DNA from: Welwitschia mirabilis
Taxonomy: Eukaryota > Gnetophyta > Gnetopsida > Welwitschiales
Length of the DNA: 56,656 nucleotides
Assembly (NCBI GenBank): GCA_051453625.1
Contig: JBOZIK010000001.1
Coordinates: 211,741,214 to 211,797,869, forward strand
Reading direction: 5' to 3'
Part shown: positions 22,961 through 35,676 of the stretch, piece by piece
Layout: each line of letters starts with the position of its first letter
How positions within the stretch are numbered: the stretch's first letter is position 1
Translations under genes and position numbers: made by a program
Notes under the pieces: model-generated
The model's database searches: none
The model's input: only the letters and a program-made list of their open reading frames with translations
Told to the model about the DNA's origin: nothing

Positions 22961-23900
22961 GTTTTAACATGTTCAATGCTACACAAAATCAAAAACAAGT
23001 CAGAGAATCTTCAACCCCTTATCTTAATGCGAATCTTACTATTAAGAAACCAATAGCTAATAGGGAATGGGAAATACAAACTTCTTTTAATTTACTCCTA
23101 GGAGATGGTTTTAAGTTAAAGAAGTTAAATACCTATTCCACTTTAATGATGAACATGATGAGGATCCCTCCAATACATTGCAAGCATTGAACAATTAGTT
23201 CTTGCCTCTAAAAATGGAAAGAAAATAATTAGTGATCATACCTATGTGGTCATTTTTTTCATTAAGTTGAAAGGCAAGACAAAACTTTGGTTGAAAAATA
23301 TATCTCACAAGAGCTTAAAATCTTGAAACCAAGTCAAAGAATTATTCATTAAAATATTTATGAGTGAAGCGACTATTAGGTGCAAAAAAAACAAAGTGAT
23401 AAATTTCCAACAATAATCAAATGAGGATTATGCTTCCACATACAAATACTTCTTTATCATAATTCACTATAATCTAATAGATTCTTTTACATAAGAAGAG
23501 TTAATTAATTACTTTTATAGTGGACTAAACAACCAAATAAAATATCTCATAGATTTCTCTTGCGATGGAAATCTAAATTAACCTCACATTAGAAAATGCC
23601 TGATAAACATTAGAAGAACTTGTAGAGGTGTCAAACTTGGCCATCCTCAAGAGATAATCACATTATAGAATAAATTATAAAAGATTTAAAAGAAATAAAA
23701 AAAGAAAAGGAGGTAGATAAAATAGAAGACAACCCTACAAATTTGATTACAAAATTCATAGCAACTTTGGAGAAATACATTGAGATGATTTTAAATGTTA
23801 AATTAACAACTGAAAAGAGTGTTGTATCAACATGTGACTTATGTGAGGATAACTACCACATAACGAAAGATTTTCCATTATTGCCAATGTGTAAATAAAA
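22961..23900 (+). pseudogene. Element A gag remnant with CCHC-like knuckle
   Basis: Gag would form the virus-like particle. After an unmatched N-terminal stretch (short frame from 22969), retrotransposon-gag similarity starts near 23125 with 'DEDPSNTLQALNN', then an 'LKGKTKLWLKNI'-like block (about 23265-23305) and 'ELINYFYSGLNNQIKYLIDF' (about 23500-23559), very typical of Athila gag. A zinc knuckle follows, 'CDLCEDNYHITKDFP' (about 23836-23880): C-x2-C-x4-H-x4 with the last Cys now Phe. Frameshifts and stops are frequent. The start codon cannot be decided. Confidence 0.8.
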
Positions 23901-26900
23901 AATACATGGAGAAGTTTGTGCTTTCAACTAAAAATTTTCAAACTTTCAAAATGAAAATCAAAACTATTTACAACCTAAGATGCATACACAATCTAATTTT
24001 TAAATATTTGACAATGAACTCAAAAATTTTCTAACCCATTTTCAACCTTTTAAAAAGTGTTTTGAAAATTCAAACTTTCAACCAAGTTCATTAAAATTTC
24101 AACATTAAGAGGATTCACTTAGAAATTCTATGGATGAACTTAAAAAATCATAAAAAAAACAAACTCTAGCATTAAAAAGACAAATTCGATAATTAAAAAC
24201 TTAGTAAATGTCCTTCAAAAAACCATGTTAACAAATCAAAAACCATAAGAATATTTAGTAATACAACCTTTACCGAATCCTAGCAAAGTGAGAAAAGATT
24301 AACATGAAGTGGGCATGAAATAAGCCTTTCTTATTATGAAGCATTAATATCTTAAAGCAACATTAGGGATGATGAGGAAGAAGATGACATCGAAATACTA
24401 GAACATCATATTCCTTATTTTGGTAAAAGTAAAAAGAAAAATTCTTCATAATAAATAGAAAAGAAATCAGCTACTCCTTGGCTTGATAGGCTTACAAATC
24501 CAACTTTCGATGAACATTCCAAAACCTTAATGTAAAATGTGAGTTTACCATTATAGAAACTTTTACAAGAAATTCAAAATACTCTAAGCTATGGAAAAAC
24601 TTAATAAGAAGAAAACAAAAATGAATTATTCCTAACAAAGTCTTTTTAGCTCAATCTCGCATAAACTTAGTATTACAAAAATATCCAAAATTTAAGGATG
24701 CAGGGACAAAAATAGTTAGTGTTACATTAGAGAAAAACAAAAGAATAAAAGAGGCTTTCATCAACATTAGAGTGAGTGTTAATACCATGCCATTACACAT
24801 TTGTAAGAGACTCAATTTAGAAGGTAGAATAGAGCCTAATAGGATTATCTTAAATTTAGTAGACACATAAATTAAGAAACCCTTAAGAGTTATAAAAGAA
24901 TTAATAATTAAAATTGAAGGGACATTCTACTTAATATATTTGATTGTAATAGTGGTTGAACATAATAAAGGTTATCCATTACTTCTAGGAAGAGCATTCT
25001 ATGCAACAACCCATTGCATTATCGATATAAAAACTGGGATGATGGAGTGTCACCTAAGAAACATCTACATGATGAATGGAATGTAAAAAATAAAACCAAC
25101 TTTATTCCTACAATATCATCCACTTGAAGAAAGATGACTAATGTCATACCAGCCTATACTTTATGACGATCCACTTGAGATTGAAAACTTAAAAGCTTTT
25201 GATATATCCAACTTTGAGCATTCATAAAATAACATGTTAGATTAAAATGAAGAAGAAACAAAATCCTTAATCTATGAGAAAGTTCAACTATTAACAACAA
25301 ATGAAGACTCACACTTCGAGGGAGGTCGTCCACTAGATGAGTCTATAATAGAAATTAAAAATTTTAGTTTAAATCTGAAAAATCTTCTTAGTGGACTAAA
25401 GTATATTATTCTCTATAATGATCAGACAAAACCTATAATAATCAATAAAAATCTCTTCCCTGAATAACAATCAACCTTAATCTCCCTTTTGACTTCCAAA
25501 ATTAATGCATTTACTTGGTCTCATAAAGATTTGTTTGCCATTCCTCCTTCTATTGTTCAACATAAACTCTATCTTGAGGAAAACTCAAAAATTGTTAGGA
25601 AACCATAAAGAAGATTAAATATAACACTTAAATAGATAGTTAAGTATGAAATTATTAAATTAATGAATGCTGAAATCATTTACACTATATCAGATAGTGA
25701 ATGTATTAGTCCCTAAACTGTAGTACCAAAAAAGAGTGGAAAATGGAGAGTACACATAGATTTTAGAAAAGTGAATGAGGTAATGAAAACGAATCATTGT
25801 CCCCTATTTTTTCTTAACCAAATACTTGATAGAATTTAGGGATATGTTTTTTATTGCTTTGTAGATGGATATAGTAGTTATAACTAGGTATGCATAACTA
25901 GTGAAGAATAAGATAAACAACTTTTACTTTGCTTTTTGGTATGTTTGATTTTAGATAAATGACTTTTGGATTATGTAATGCTCTCAGAATTTTTTAATGT
26001 ACTATGATGAGAATTTTTGTAGACATGTTAGAGGATTTAATAGAAATCTTTATGGATGAATTTTCAATCTTTGGAGAAACTTTTGATCAAATCTTAGAAA
26101 AAGTAGAAAAAGTGCTTGATAGATGCATAAAGTGTGGTCTACATTTAAGTTAGAAAAAGAGTTTATTTTTAGTTGATAATAGAATAGTTCTAGGTCACCA
26201 CATTTCTAAAAGAGGAATTAATATAAACCCCTATAAACTAAGCATCATTAAAAACTTAACTTTTCCAACCAATGTTAAACAAATTTGATCTTTTTTCAAA
26301 TATTTTGGTTTTTATCCCAATTTCATACAAGTTTATGCTAAAATCTATAAACCTCTACACTCATTACTAGAAAAGGAAGAAAACTTTAAATGGACCAAAT
26401 CTTGTTAATTTGCCTTTGATACACTTAAAGAGAAAATTTCTTCTGCAGATATGGTAATAGGACCTAACTAGGACAAGGATTTTGAACTAATGTATGATGC
26501 TAGTAATGTTGTTGTAGGTGGGATGCTTAAATAAAAATATGAAAATGATTTCAAAGTCATATCTTACCATATTAAAATACTATCTAAAGATTAAGCAAAT
26601 TACACAACTATTGAGAGAGAGATGTTAGCCATAATCTTTTATCTTACTAATCTTAGACATTATCTTTTAGGCTTCTATATAAACATCTATACAAACCATG
26701 CAATGATTAAATAATTAATGACTAAGAAATATTCTAGTGCTAGGTTGATTAGATGAATTATCTTAATGCAATAATTCAATATCACCATCATAAAAAAGGT
26801 AGGAAAACACAATAATATAGAAGATTACTTATCACATCTTTCTTCTTCTTCTAATGATCTTTCTATTAATTATTCTTTTCTGGATGAACAACTATTTGTT

Positions 26901-27561
26901 GTATATTCTAATCATTTCCCTTAATGGTATGCTAATATTATTAATTATCTTATTACTTTCAAAACACCACAAAATTGAAGTCACAATCAAAGAAAATCTT
27001 TTCTCCATAAGATAAGTGACTACAAGTGGATAGCACTCCATCTTTATCGTAGATGTAAGGATCAAATTATGAGAAAATGTATGTCAGAATGGGAAAAATC
27101 TAATATTCTTCATCTTTGTCATGCTATTTGTGGTGGACATTTTAGAAGTTAAAAAACAACCATGAAAATTCTTCACTCTGGATTTTATTGACCTAGTATT
27201 TTTTTGAACTCTTTCAATTATGCTAGAAGGTGAAATGCATGTCAACATTTTGTAGCCTTTTATGATCATAAGAAATGCCCCTCAAACTTATTCTTGAGTA
27301 TGAACCTATTGATTATTGGGGAATTAATTTCATAGGCCTAATTAAATCACATTCTAAGGATGAAAATTACATTTTAGTGGTTGTGGATTAACTAAATGGG
27401 TTAAAGCAGTTTCTACTTTCTCAAATGATGGCCAACCCATTTGTAACTTTGTTAGAACTCAAAGTTTTCAATGTTTTGACTTCCTAAAATAATTATTAGT
27501 GATCAAGGAACCCATTTCATCAATTATCTTTTTAGAAAACTTCCTTTATCTATTGAAGTAG
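23901..27561 (+). pseudogene. Element A pol remnant, first copy (PR-RT-RNase H-integrase start)
   Basis: After a low-complexity gag-pol linker (acidic 'DDEEEDDIEILEHH', about 24370-24410), the aspartic protease reads 'INIRVSVNTMPLHICKRL' (about 24760-24815). The active-site D-x-G-A/S is lost (Asp reads Asn). 'GYPLLLGRAF' (about 24972-25000) is the second half. RT: 'ISP'/'VPKKSGKWRVHIDFRKVNE' (about 25720-25780), 'FMDEFSIFG' (about 26051-26077, family FMDDF), 'VLGHHISKRGI' (about 26188-26220). RNase H: 'ELMYDASNVVVGGML' (about 26487-26530), 'YTTIEREMLAIIF' (about 26600-26638). Integrase zinc finger: 'GGHF' to 'ACQ' (about 27131-27245) and the core start, 'WGINFIGLIKSHSKDENYIL' (about 27318-27377). 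It runs into the gap. Many stops. Confidence 0.88.
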
Positions 27562-27661
27562 NNNNNNNNNNNNNNNNNNNNNNNNNNNNNNNNNNNNNNN
27601 NNNNNNNNNNNNNNNNNNNNNNNNNNNNNNNNNNNNNNNNNNNNNNNNNNNNNNNNNNNNN
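27562..27661. other. Assembly gap (100 N)
   Basis: 100 N between two copies of the same pol region. Confidence 0.99.
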
Positions 27662-30600
27662 AAACTTAGATGATGAAAGGGACATAGAAAATAAAATTAA
27701 ACCAACTTTATTCCTACAACATCATCCACTTGAAGAAATATGGCTAATGTTACATGAACCTATGCTTTATGACGATTCACTTGAAATTAAAAACTTAAAG
27801 GCATTTAATACATTCAATTTTAAGCATTTAGAAAATCACTTTTTAGATTAGAATGAAGAAGAAATAGAATTCTTAGTCTGTAAGAAAGCTCAACTATTAA
27901 CAATGAGTAAAAATTCACATTTTGAGGGAAACCTTCCACTACATGAGTTTATAATAGAAATTAAAAGTTTTAGTCTAAATCTAAAAAAATCTTCCTAGTG
28001 GACTAAAGTAAACCTTTCTCTATAATGATTGGAACAAACCTCTCATAATAAATGAAAATATCTTTCTTGAATAAGAGTCAATCTTAATCTTCCTTTTGAC
28101 TTTTAAAATTCATGCATTCAATTGGTATCAAAAAGATTTATCTGTAATTCCTTCTTCTATTGTTTAGCATAAAATCTATCTTGAGGAAAACATAAAACTT
28201 ATTAGAAAATCATAAAGAAGATTGAATCTAGAACTTAAACAAGTAGTTAAGAGTGAAATTATTAAACTAATGAATGCTGAAATCATTTACGCTATATTAG
28301 ATAGTTAATAAATTAGTCCTTTAATTATAGTATCAAAAGAGGATGGGTAATAGAGAGTATGCATAAACTAAATGAAGTTACAAAAAAGGATTATTGTCCC
28401 TTACCCTTTCTTATTTAGATACTTGATAGAATTCAGGGATATGATTTTTATTACTTTTTAGATGAATATAATAATTATAACCAAGTTTGCATAGCTAGTG
28501 AAGACCAAGCTAAAACAACTTAGACTTTGCCTTTTTGGATGTTTTCTTTTAGATGAATGCTTTTGAATTATATAACATTCTCAAAACTTTTTAACATGCT
28601 ATAATGGACATTTTCTCATACATGTTAGAAGATTCTATATAAATCTTTATGGATGAATTTTCAATCTTTATAAAAACCTTCAATCAAATCTTAGAAATAT
28701 TAGAAAAAGTCCTTGATAGATGTATTCAGTGTGGAATTTGAGAAAAATTTTATTATTAGTTGAAAGTGAAATTATTCTAGGCCATTACATTTCTAAAAGA
28801 GGAATTAGGATGGACCCTAAAAAGGTTGGTACCATTCAAAACTTAACTCCTTTAACTAGTGTTAAGAAACTCCAATCATTTCTTAGATATTCTGGTTTTT
28901 ACAATTACTTCATACAAGATTATGCTAAAATCTATAAACCTCAACACTCATTACTAGAAAAAGAAGCTAAATTTGATTAAGATATATCTTGTCAGCTTGC
29001 TTTTAATAAACTTAAACATAAACTCTCTTATGCTCCTATTATAATGGGACCTGAGTAGGAAAAATAATTTGAGTTAATGTGTGATAGTAATTTTGTTATA
29101 ATGGAGTGCTTGGATAAAAATATGAAAATGATTTCAAAGTCATCTCTTATCATAGTAAAACATTATCCAAAGCTTAAGAAAATTACACAACTACTAAGAG
29201 AGAGATGCTAGTCATAATCTTTTGCCTTAATAATCTTAGACATTATCTTTTAGAATTTTACAGAAATGTCTACACAGATCACATGATGATTAACTAAGAA
29301 ATATTCTAGTGCTAGGTTGACTAGATAGATCCTCTTAATGCAATAATTCAATCTCACCATCATAAATAAGGTAGGAAACACAACCACGTAGCAGATCACT
29401 TATCATGCATTTTTTCTTCTTCTGATGATATTTTTATCAATGATTCTTTTTTGAATGAATAACTATTTGCTATATCTTTTACTCATCCCCCTCTATGATA
29501 TGTAGATATCATCAACTATCTTATTACTTTAAAGACACCACAAAATTGGAGTCATAATTAAAGAAAATATTTTCTTCATAAGATAAGTAACTACAAGTGG
29601 ATAGCACCTCATATTTATCGTAGATGTAAGGATTACATTACGAGAAAATATGTAAGGATTAAATTACAATAAAATATGTACCAGAATGGAAAAAACCTGA
29701 TATCCTTCATCTTTATCATGGTGGTGTTTGTGGTGCACATTTTAGCGGTTAGGAAAAAGCCATAAAAATTATTCACTCTAGATTTTATTAGCCTAGTTTT
29801 TTTCAAGACTCTTTTAATTATGCTAGAAGGTGTAGTGCATTTCAATGTTTTAGCAGCCTTTTACAATCATAGGAAATGCTTCTCAAACCTATTCTTGAGT
29901 GTGAACCTTTTAACTATTGGAGAATCGATTTCATAGGTTCAATTAAACCACTTTCTAAAAACAAAAATTACATTTTAATGGCTATAGTTCATCTGACTAA
30001 ATGGGTTAAAGGATTTTCTACCTTAAATGATGCCTGAACTATTTATAACTTTGTTAGAACTAAAATTTTTTAATGTTTTAGCTTTCCTTGAATAATTATT
30101 AGTGATTAAGGAACTCATTTCATCAACCATCGTTTTAGAAAACTTCTCTTTTTCATTGGAATAGAACATAGAATTGCTTGTGCTTACCATCCTCAAACCA
30201 ATGGACAAGCTAAAAATGATAATAGAGAAATTAAAAAATGCTTTAAAAACTTGTCTCTACCAATAAGAAATCATGGGTTTTTAAACTAAATGATGTTCTT
30301 TGGGTTTACCTACTAGTAAGAAATCATGTGCTTTTAAACTAAATGATGTTCTTTGGACTTACCATATAACTTGGTGTAATTCACTTAGTTTTTCACCTTA
30401 TAAACTTGTATACAGTAAAGTTTATGTTTTTCCTATTGATGTTTGTTATAGTTTTTATTGTTCTACACATCAAATTAATGTTGTGAATTTAGAATATAAT
30501 ATTACAACTCATTTATCTCAACTAGATCGTTTACATGAAAAATGAACTCGAGCTATTCATTGTCAACTTATTCATAAAGACTAAACTAAGTTCAAGCATG

Positions 30601-30850
30601 ATAAAAAGTTAATCCATAAGAGCTTTGAACTTGGTTAACAATACTAAAGTGCATCTTCTACATAACAAATTGACCTTAAAATGGTTAAGTAGTTACCTTA
30701 TTGAGAAAGTACTTTCTAATGGCTCTGTTGAGATTTTTGACTTAACCACTAAGGAAATTTAGAAATTTAATGGACAAAGGTTGAAAATATCTGGTCAACT
30801 TTTTGATATAAACATGATGGAAGCATTAGCCTAAGAGGATTCCCTCAATG
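27662..30850 (+). pseudogene. Element A pol remnant, second copy (linker-RT-RNase H-complete integrase)
   Basis: It restarts just after the protease and repeats 25060-27560 at an offset of about 2.6 kb, at about 80% identity by eye. RT keeps 'PLPFLIQILDRIQGY' (about 28401-28445), 'FMDEFSIF' (about 28648-28671), and a short open frame 28720-28980 with 'ISKRGIRMDPKKVGTIQNL' and 'LQSFLRYSGFYNYF'. RNase H: 'SKTLS' and 'YTTTKREMLVIIF' (about 29185-29223). Integrase: 'GAHF' (about 29738), 'RRCSAFQCF' (about 29827; second zinc Cys now Phe), 'AYHPQTNGQAKNDNREIKK' (about 30181-30237; the catalytic Glu reads Lys), then 'LSFSPYKLVYSKVYVFPIDV' (30387-30446). The C-terminal part has 'LNNKL/LHNKL' and 'FNGQRLKISGQ' (about 30768-30800). 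Broken throughout. Confidence 0.87.
30257..30362 (+). repeat. 53-bp tandem duplication in integrase
   Basis: Two adjacent units (30257-30309 and 30310-30362) share 'AAGAAATCATG' and 'TTTTAAACTAAATGATGTTC'. The period is not a multiple of three, so it also shifts the frame. It duplicates the integrase 'KLNDVLW' segment. Confidence 0.8.
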
Positions 30851-32443
30851 AGGAGAGCCTCTTCCCTACCATTATCTAAATTTTATCTTATCTTATTCCT
30901 TTGGAGGCCATTGTGAAATTGCTTGATTGTCTTTTAAACATGACTGATGTATTGACTTTATTTCCATGACTAGTCTTTGTACTTGGCTATAGTGTAAGGT
31001 TGGATTCAATCAACCTTAAGACATTCACACATCTATGAACTTTATTTCAAAGGAATATGCTTTATTTCTTATGTTTTTCTCAATGATGAAAGATCTTAGA
31101 TTATTTAAAGGTGTTCTATCCTATCTTTTATTTTTTCACTTTGCCTTTGTATTTTAAAGTGTTTGATCATGTGGAATTTATTTTGTTCATTTAAAAAAAA
31201 AAAAGAAGAAAAGAGTGAAATAAGACCATGGTATCTTATCCCAAGTACAATGGGGTAAATTTTCCCAAGAGGAGCTTTTACCAGTATAATATGGTAGTTG
31301 TGGGAACTCCACTAGGAGTTTAGTTGCCCATCCTCATGGGTCCTTACTTATCTGACTGTGGTTATACTCCCATCATCATGGATAGTAAAATAATAAAAAC
31401 TTTGAGGATATGGGATCAGTGGTATTCTTGGTATTATTAGAGACATTGCTTATTTTCTAGATTCTTAGTCCATCCACATGATCATTTAATTTCTGAGGAT
31501 TCATGTGTTTGTTTTGAGATGTAAGTAAGTGAGTTCATTTTTTAGCAACTCTTTGATCTTATCAGTTATTGTTCAAAGCATTTGATATTTAGCATCGTCA
31601 TAATCACTACCTTATCAAATGGAATTTTACATATTTATACATTTATTCATGCATTTTTAATTAAGTGATGCTATGATTTCTTCTATAGGAGTTTGCTACG
31701 TTAAAATTTAGGGTAGGTAGGATATATTCTTTATGTTCATTATGTCCATTATTTTTGTTTTCTTTTATTGTTTACTTAGTTATTTCAAAGTCATTTTTGT
31801 ATTTTCTTACCATTTAGGACCTTAACATTTAATAATTTCCTTACTTAGTTTTTAATAAAATTGATTTCTTGATTAAATGAGTTTCTCTGCATGTTTGTTT
31901 TCAATCTTTTGGAGTTCTAAATAATGTTCATAACCATTTTTAATCAAGGCACATTTTTTGGATACTCATGAATTTGTTTCATCCCAATTAGCACATTTTC
32001 ATTACCATGATTGTTAGAATATTTCCTACATCTCTATTTTTCAAATCTGACAAATTTGCATTAAACTTTACACTTAATTCATCAATTGTCAAAATTAAAA
32101 AAACACACATTGTTCATCTTACCTTTTTTACATATTGATTTTTTTCTAATTTCCTTACTTCATTAGACAACATGGGATGTATTGTTTTTCTTGAGGGAGG
32201 ATAGGACTTATTTTCAGAACTTATTTTCATAATTTTTTGGGTTATTCTAGAGCTTTCATAAGACATAATTTTTTGCAATTTTTACCTCATATGCATGATG
32301 CATTACATGTTATTTTGCTATGTGATATGTTTGAGAGCTTGTTTTATATTTTTAAATTAATTTTTTTTAAAGACAACTTGGCTCACAATTGTAGTTGTTC
32401 ACCTGGTTTTATCAAGGATTGATAAAGGCTAAGTGGGGGACTA
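30851..32443 (+). other. Element A 3' non-coding region and polypurine tract
   Basis: No ORF. An A/AG-rich tract (about 31190-31215) and a block with 'GACCATGGTATCTTATCCCA' and 'TTTCCCAAGAGGAGC' (about 31226-31278) recur in element C at 52140-52300, so it is a family feature. It ends with 'GGCTAAGTGGGGGACTA' (32427-32443), the polypurine tract, directly before the LTR. Element C has GGTTAAGTGGGGGCTA at the same place. Confidence 0.7.
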
Positions 32444-33677
32444 TGATGTGCTGCCAAATTGTATGTATTTGATGGGGTGTTATGAGTTATTTTAAAGGAC
32501 GTTTATATAGGTTTAGATGCAATTCTAAGAATTATGGAGAGTTGATAGATGATTATTGAATTACACAATTCTCGGCATGTTTAGAGCATTTTAAGTACAT
32601 TCTGATGCTCAGCACTTTGGAGGAAGATCAATAATAATGGAGACTAACTTTCCTTGAGTTAGAAGGATAAGGAGGACTATTGTCCCCACTATCATCCCTA
32701 TGACAGGCAAGACGATAGCCTTGCACAATCTAAATTGGATGCTGACATAGACTAGAGCTAGAATCAATGTAGTACTCTTTTGTAAAGGCATCATTCCCCA
32801 TTCCCATAACATGCAGGATGATAAATGATAATGCATATACCATTGTCCCCTTTGTTATTCTCATGACATTCAGGATGATGCCTAAAACAGATAGCCAACT
32901 TTCATTTATTTCATCCATTTCTTTCCGTGATTTGAGTGCATTTTTCAATGCATTTTGAATGATAGTTTTGCATTCTTCACTGTATAAATAAACTTTTTCT
33001 TTGATCCTCCTATCATCTTTGATGCACTAAAAATTCTCATGATAGAAGATCGAAGGATAAGATATCCATCTTATGAGTTATAGAAAGACATTTCCTTGGT
33101 AAAGAGTTATAAATCCTCCATTAAGGTATAGCTATTTTATAATCTAGATGCTAGTTTTATTTATAGTATAAAACTCTATTTCTTTCGTGCATTTATATTT
33201 TCAATCTTTATTATGATCTATGTTATTTTTGATTTAGTGAAAGTTTAATTTATGATATATGTCTTAAGGGCAACCTTCGTTAAGATTGAAAATCGAAGTC
33301 TAGAAGTATTTTACATTACAGTATTTGACCTACTTAATAACATAAGTTGGTCTTGGTTAGTGATAGTTTTCCTAGTTGATTTAGGTTATACAAGGCCAAT
33401 CTTCGTAACAAGTCGATTCAGTAATTAGATAGGTATTAATCTAGGATAGATTGCATTTTTATTACATCCCATGTTTATTTTCTTGGATTGTTCCTAAGTT
33501 TCAAATGCACTATTCTCTTGAAAATCATTTTTTCTTCTTCTTTTGCATGCCTTCAATGGGTTTAAAACATTTGAATTACTCCCATCTATACTAGTGTATT
33601 GTATTCTATAATATATCTATTTGTGATTAATAAGATTCAGTAAGATGTAAAGGATTGTAAAAATATGCACTGCAACA
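32444..33677 (+). repeat. 3' LTR of element A
   Basis: TGATGTGCTGCCAAATTG to CACTGCAACA, 1234 bp, full-length form (element C LTR is about 1249 bp). It contains at least three GTCATC...GATGA-type inverted motifs (about 32690-32716, 32795-32822, 32855-32881), TATAAATA at 32983-32990, and 'GGGCAACCTTCGTTAAGATT' (about 33269-33288), which is conserved in the 5' LTR and in element C. Confidence 0.88.
32983..32990 (+). promoter_or_regulatory. Putative TATA box in element A 3' LTR
   Basis: TATAAATA, about 540 bp into the LTR. Identical octamers occur in the LTRs of B, C and E. The 5' LTR has lost this segment. Confidence 0.5.
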
Positions 33678-33682
33678 TCCAC
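33678..33682. other. Right target-site duplication of element A (TCCAC)
   Basis: Pairs with 21604-21608. Confidence 0.75.
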
Positions 33683-34345
33683 CCTATTATCCAAATAACA
33701 CCTAAGAAGATGACAACCCTAATAAATGTAAAACAAACTTCATTAATTATGAATCATTAATATGATTGCTCCTTGTCTATTACTACTCTTGTACTACCCT
33801 AATCATCAAACCCAAAGCTATAAATACCCTCCCTTAGCTTACTCATTTTTCATCTTAATTGTATCAAAATCGCTTATAACATTGGAGCATTTCAAGTAAG
33901 TGATCCATGGTGTTAGGTTGTGTATCCTTCATTGAGAATCTTTTAATTTATAATAGGATGTGAAAATTTTGATTACTAAAGATATTTATTAAAGTGTTCT
34001 ATCAAATTGATTTCTTCTTATCTTTCTTATAGTTTATGTTCATTATAATTAATTATTAGTTATTTGTGATTGATATAGATCTTAAAGGTTAACCTAAGTA
34101 ACAATAAGTTGGTTGAATGGTTAAACCTTGTATTTATATTATCCTCATTTTATATGCATATCACTTGCATTGCATTTTCATTTTTGCATTCATCTTACAT
34201 TACTATTCACATTTCTTTCTTGAATCAAAAAATAATAAAAAGATCTTCTCAAAGTAATCTTCTAACTTCTTACCTAGAATTCCTTTCTAAAGTATGAAAT
34301 TTGGGTTGACTCCCTATAATAGTATGTTTTGTATCTATTAGATAC
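33683..34345 (+). repeat. Element B LTR, right part
   Basis: It resumes the LTR interrupted at 21603. 'CTATAAATACCCT' (33818-33830) and the following order (pyrimidine-rich leader, 'GTATCCT(T/C)CATTGAG', 'AAAGGTTAACCTAAGTAA', repeated 'GCATTGCATTTTCAT', then 'TCTAACTTCTTACCTAGAAT') parallel element C's LTR at 54434-55060. I cannot place the exact right end or a PBS behind it. Confidence 0.6.
33819..33826 (+). promoter_or_regulatory. Putative TATA box in element B LTR
   Basis: TATAAATA followed by CCCT, the same context as in element C (54435-54442). Confidence 0.5.
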
Positions 34346-35397
34346 TAATGTTATAGTTTCTCATTGAAGATAATTGACTAAAAAATAAAAGAACGTGATT
34401 CACTTTCCAACAAATTAATGTTATTATTGAGGAGGAGTTCAAGAAAGTTTGGAAGAATGATATTCTTTTCATAAGTAACTAATTTGGTTTCAAGTTATTT
34501 ACTTGTATAGTGTGTACATATCATTGTTATTTTCTTTTTTTAATTTGTCTTGTACTTGTTATTTATCAGTTTAGCTTGAATTTAATTAGTTTTCTTAACT
34601 TTTCTTTTTGTAAATTATTGTGAATTTTGTATTTCCACGTTATTGTTAGTTTTATGTATGAACTCAAAGACTATTACTTTAGGCATACTTTTTGCACTTA
34701 TATTAATCCTTGGAATTTCCATATAAAATGTATATCTGTCTCATGCTTTTGGCATTGCTAAATGCTTGATTAATGAGATTGATCTAAACCTTGCATTTTG
34801 AGAGATCCTAATAATTAGCTACTTACTATCCAAATTAGTTCTCTTGCTCCATCCTTCTCATCTATTTCTATGGATAATGATAAAATAATAATTTAAATTT
34901 TTTTCTAAAAAAAATAGAAATTTGAATTTTATAGATGATAAAAAAAGAACATTATGTAAAATATTTGCAAAAAGAGAGTGGTCAATAAAAAATGATGTTG
35001 AAACTAAGAATTGACACCCTTCCTTCTTTCAACCTACTCTTTTCCTTCTTCTTCTTTTTAGTCTTCATGTAGGAATATAATGAGTATTTTCAACATTTTA
35101 GGACCTCTACCTTATTTATAAAGGCATGCTACAAATGATTTGAATACCTCAATCTCCTTACATAGATCAAAATGAATAAGAAATATGTTTCTTATACCCA
35201 TCAAGTTCTTCCAATCATCTAATCAACTAAGATGATTTACTTCATGATTTAATATAATATCTTACATGAAACTACCAATAAAAAAATTGCAAATATTATA
35301 GGCATACTTCAATAGATAATATTATAAAATCAACTATCTTTAGATTCTCTTACAACATAACATTGTTAATCCTGCTATCTCTTACCTTGAGATTGAG
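34346..35397. other. No gene seen: about 1 kb of AT-rich DNA
   Basis: No family similarity on either strand. It could hold internal DNA of element B (plus) or E (minus), but nothing decides. It ends at a gap. Confidence 0.45.
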
Positions 35398-35497
35398 NNN
35401 NNNNNNNNNNNNNNNNNNNNNNNNNNNNNNNNNNNNNNNNNNNNNNNNNNNNNNNNNNNNNNNNNNNNNNNNNNNNNNNNNNNNNNNNNNNNNNNNN
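35398..35497. other. Assembly gap (100 N)
   Basis: 100-N placeholder. Frames spanning it are artefacts. Confidence 0.99.
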
Positions 35498-35676
35498 AAG
35501 AAAATTAAAGTACACTCCAAATGGGTAATCAAACACTTACTTGTAGACCAAAAGTTAATCAAGCAATTGCAAGTAGATCCAAGAGGATAAAATATAATAC
35601 TACTCAAACAAACAAATTGAAATAAATCCAAAATACTTACTTGAGTAATGACAATCTATTTTTTTTCTTGAAGTCT
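35498..35676 (-). other. Element E leader (minus strand)
   Basis: Sequence just inside the PBS of a minus-oriented gypsy element. No coding recognised before the gap. Confidence 0.4.

Larger units (their letters stand above)
21609..33677 (+). mobile_element. Element A: Athila-type Ty3/gypsy retrotransposon, both LTRs, 12.07 kb
   Basis: A structurally complete but coding-dead LTR retrotransposon: 5' LTR 21609-22283, PBS 22287, leader, gag, protease, RT, RNase H, integrase, a 3' non-coding stretch, polypurine tract 32431-32443, 3' LTR 32444-33677. TSD TCCAC on both sides. Pol motifs ('FMDEFSIFG', 'VLGHHISKRGI', 'ARLIR', 'AYHPQTNGQA', integrase end 'NGQRLK') and the tRNA-Asp-like PBS point to Athila. 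Pol from the end of protease through the integrase start occurs twice, on either side of a 100-N gap, so true length and order are not certain. It is inserted in the LTR of element B. Confidence 0.85.

Noticed and set aside
27084-27269. Minus-strand frames opposite integrase (also 29633-29845 and 30023-30208)
   Set aside because: Shadows: the plus strand carries clear integrase motifs here, and the minus frames resemble each other only because the pol region is duplicated.
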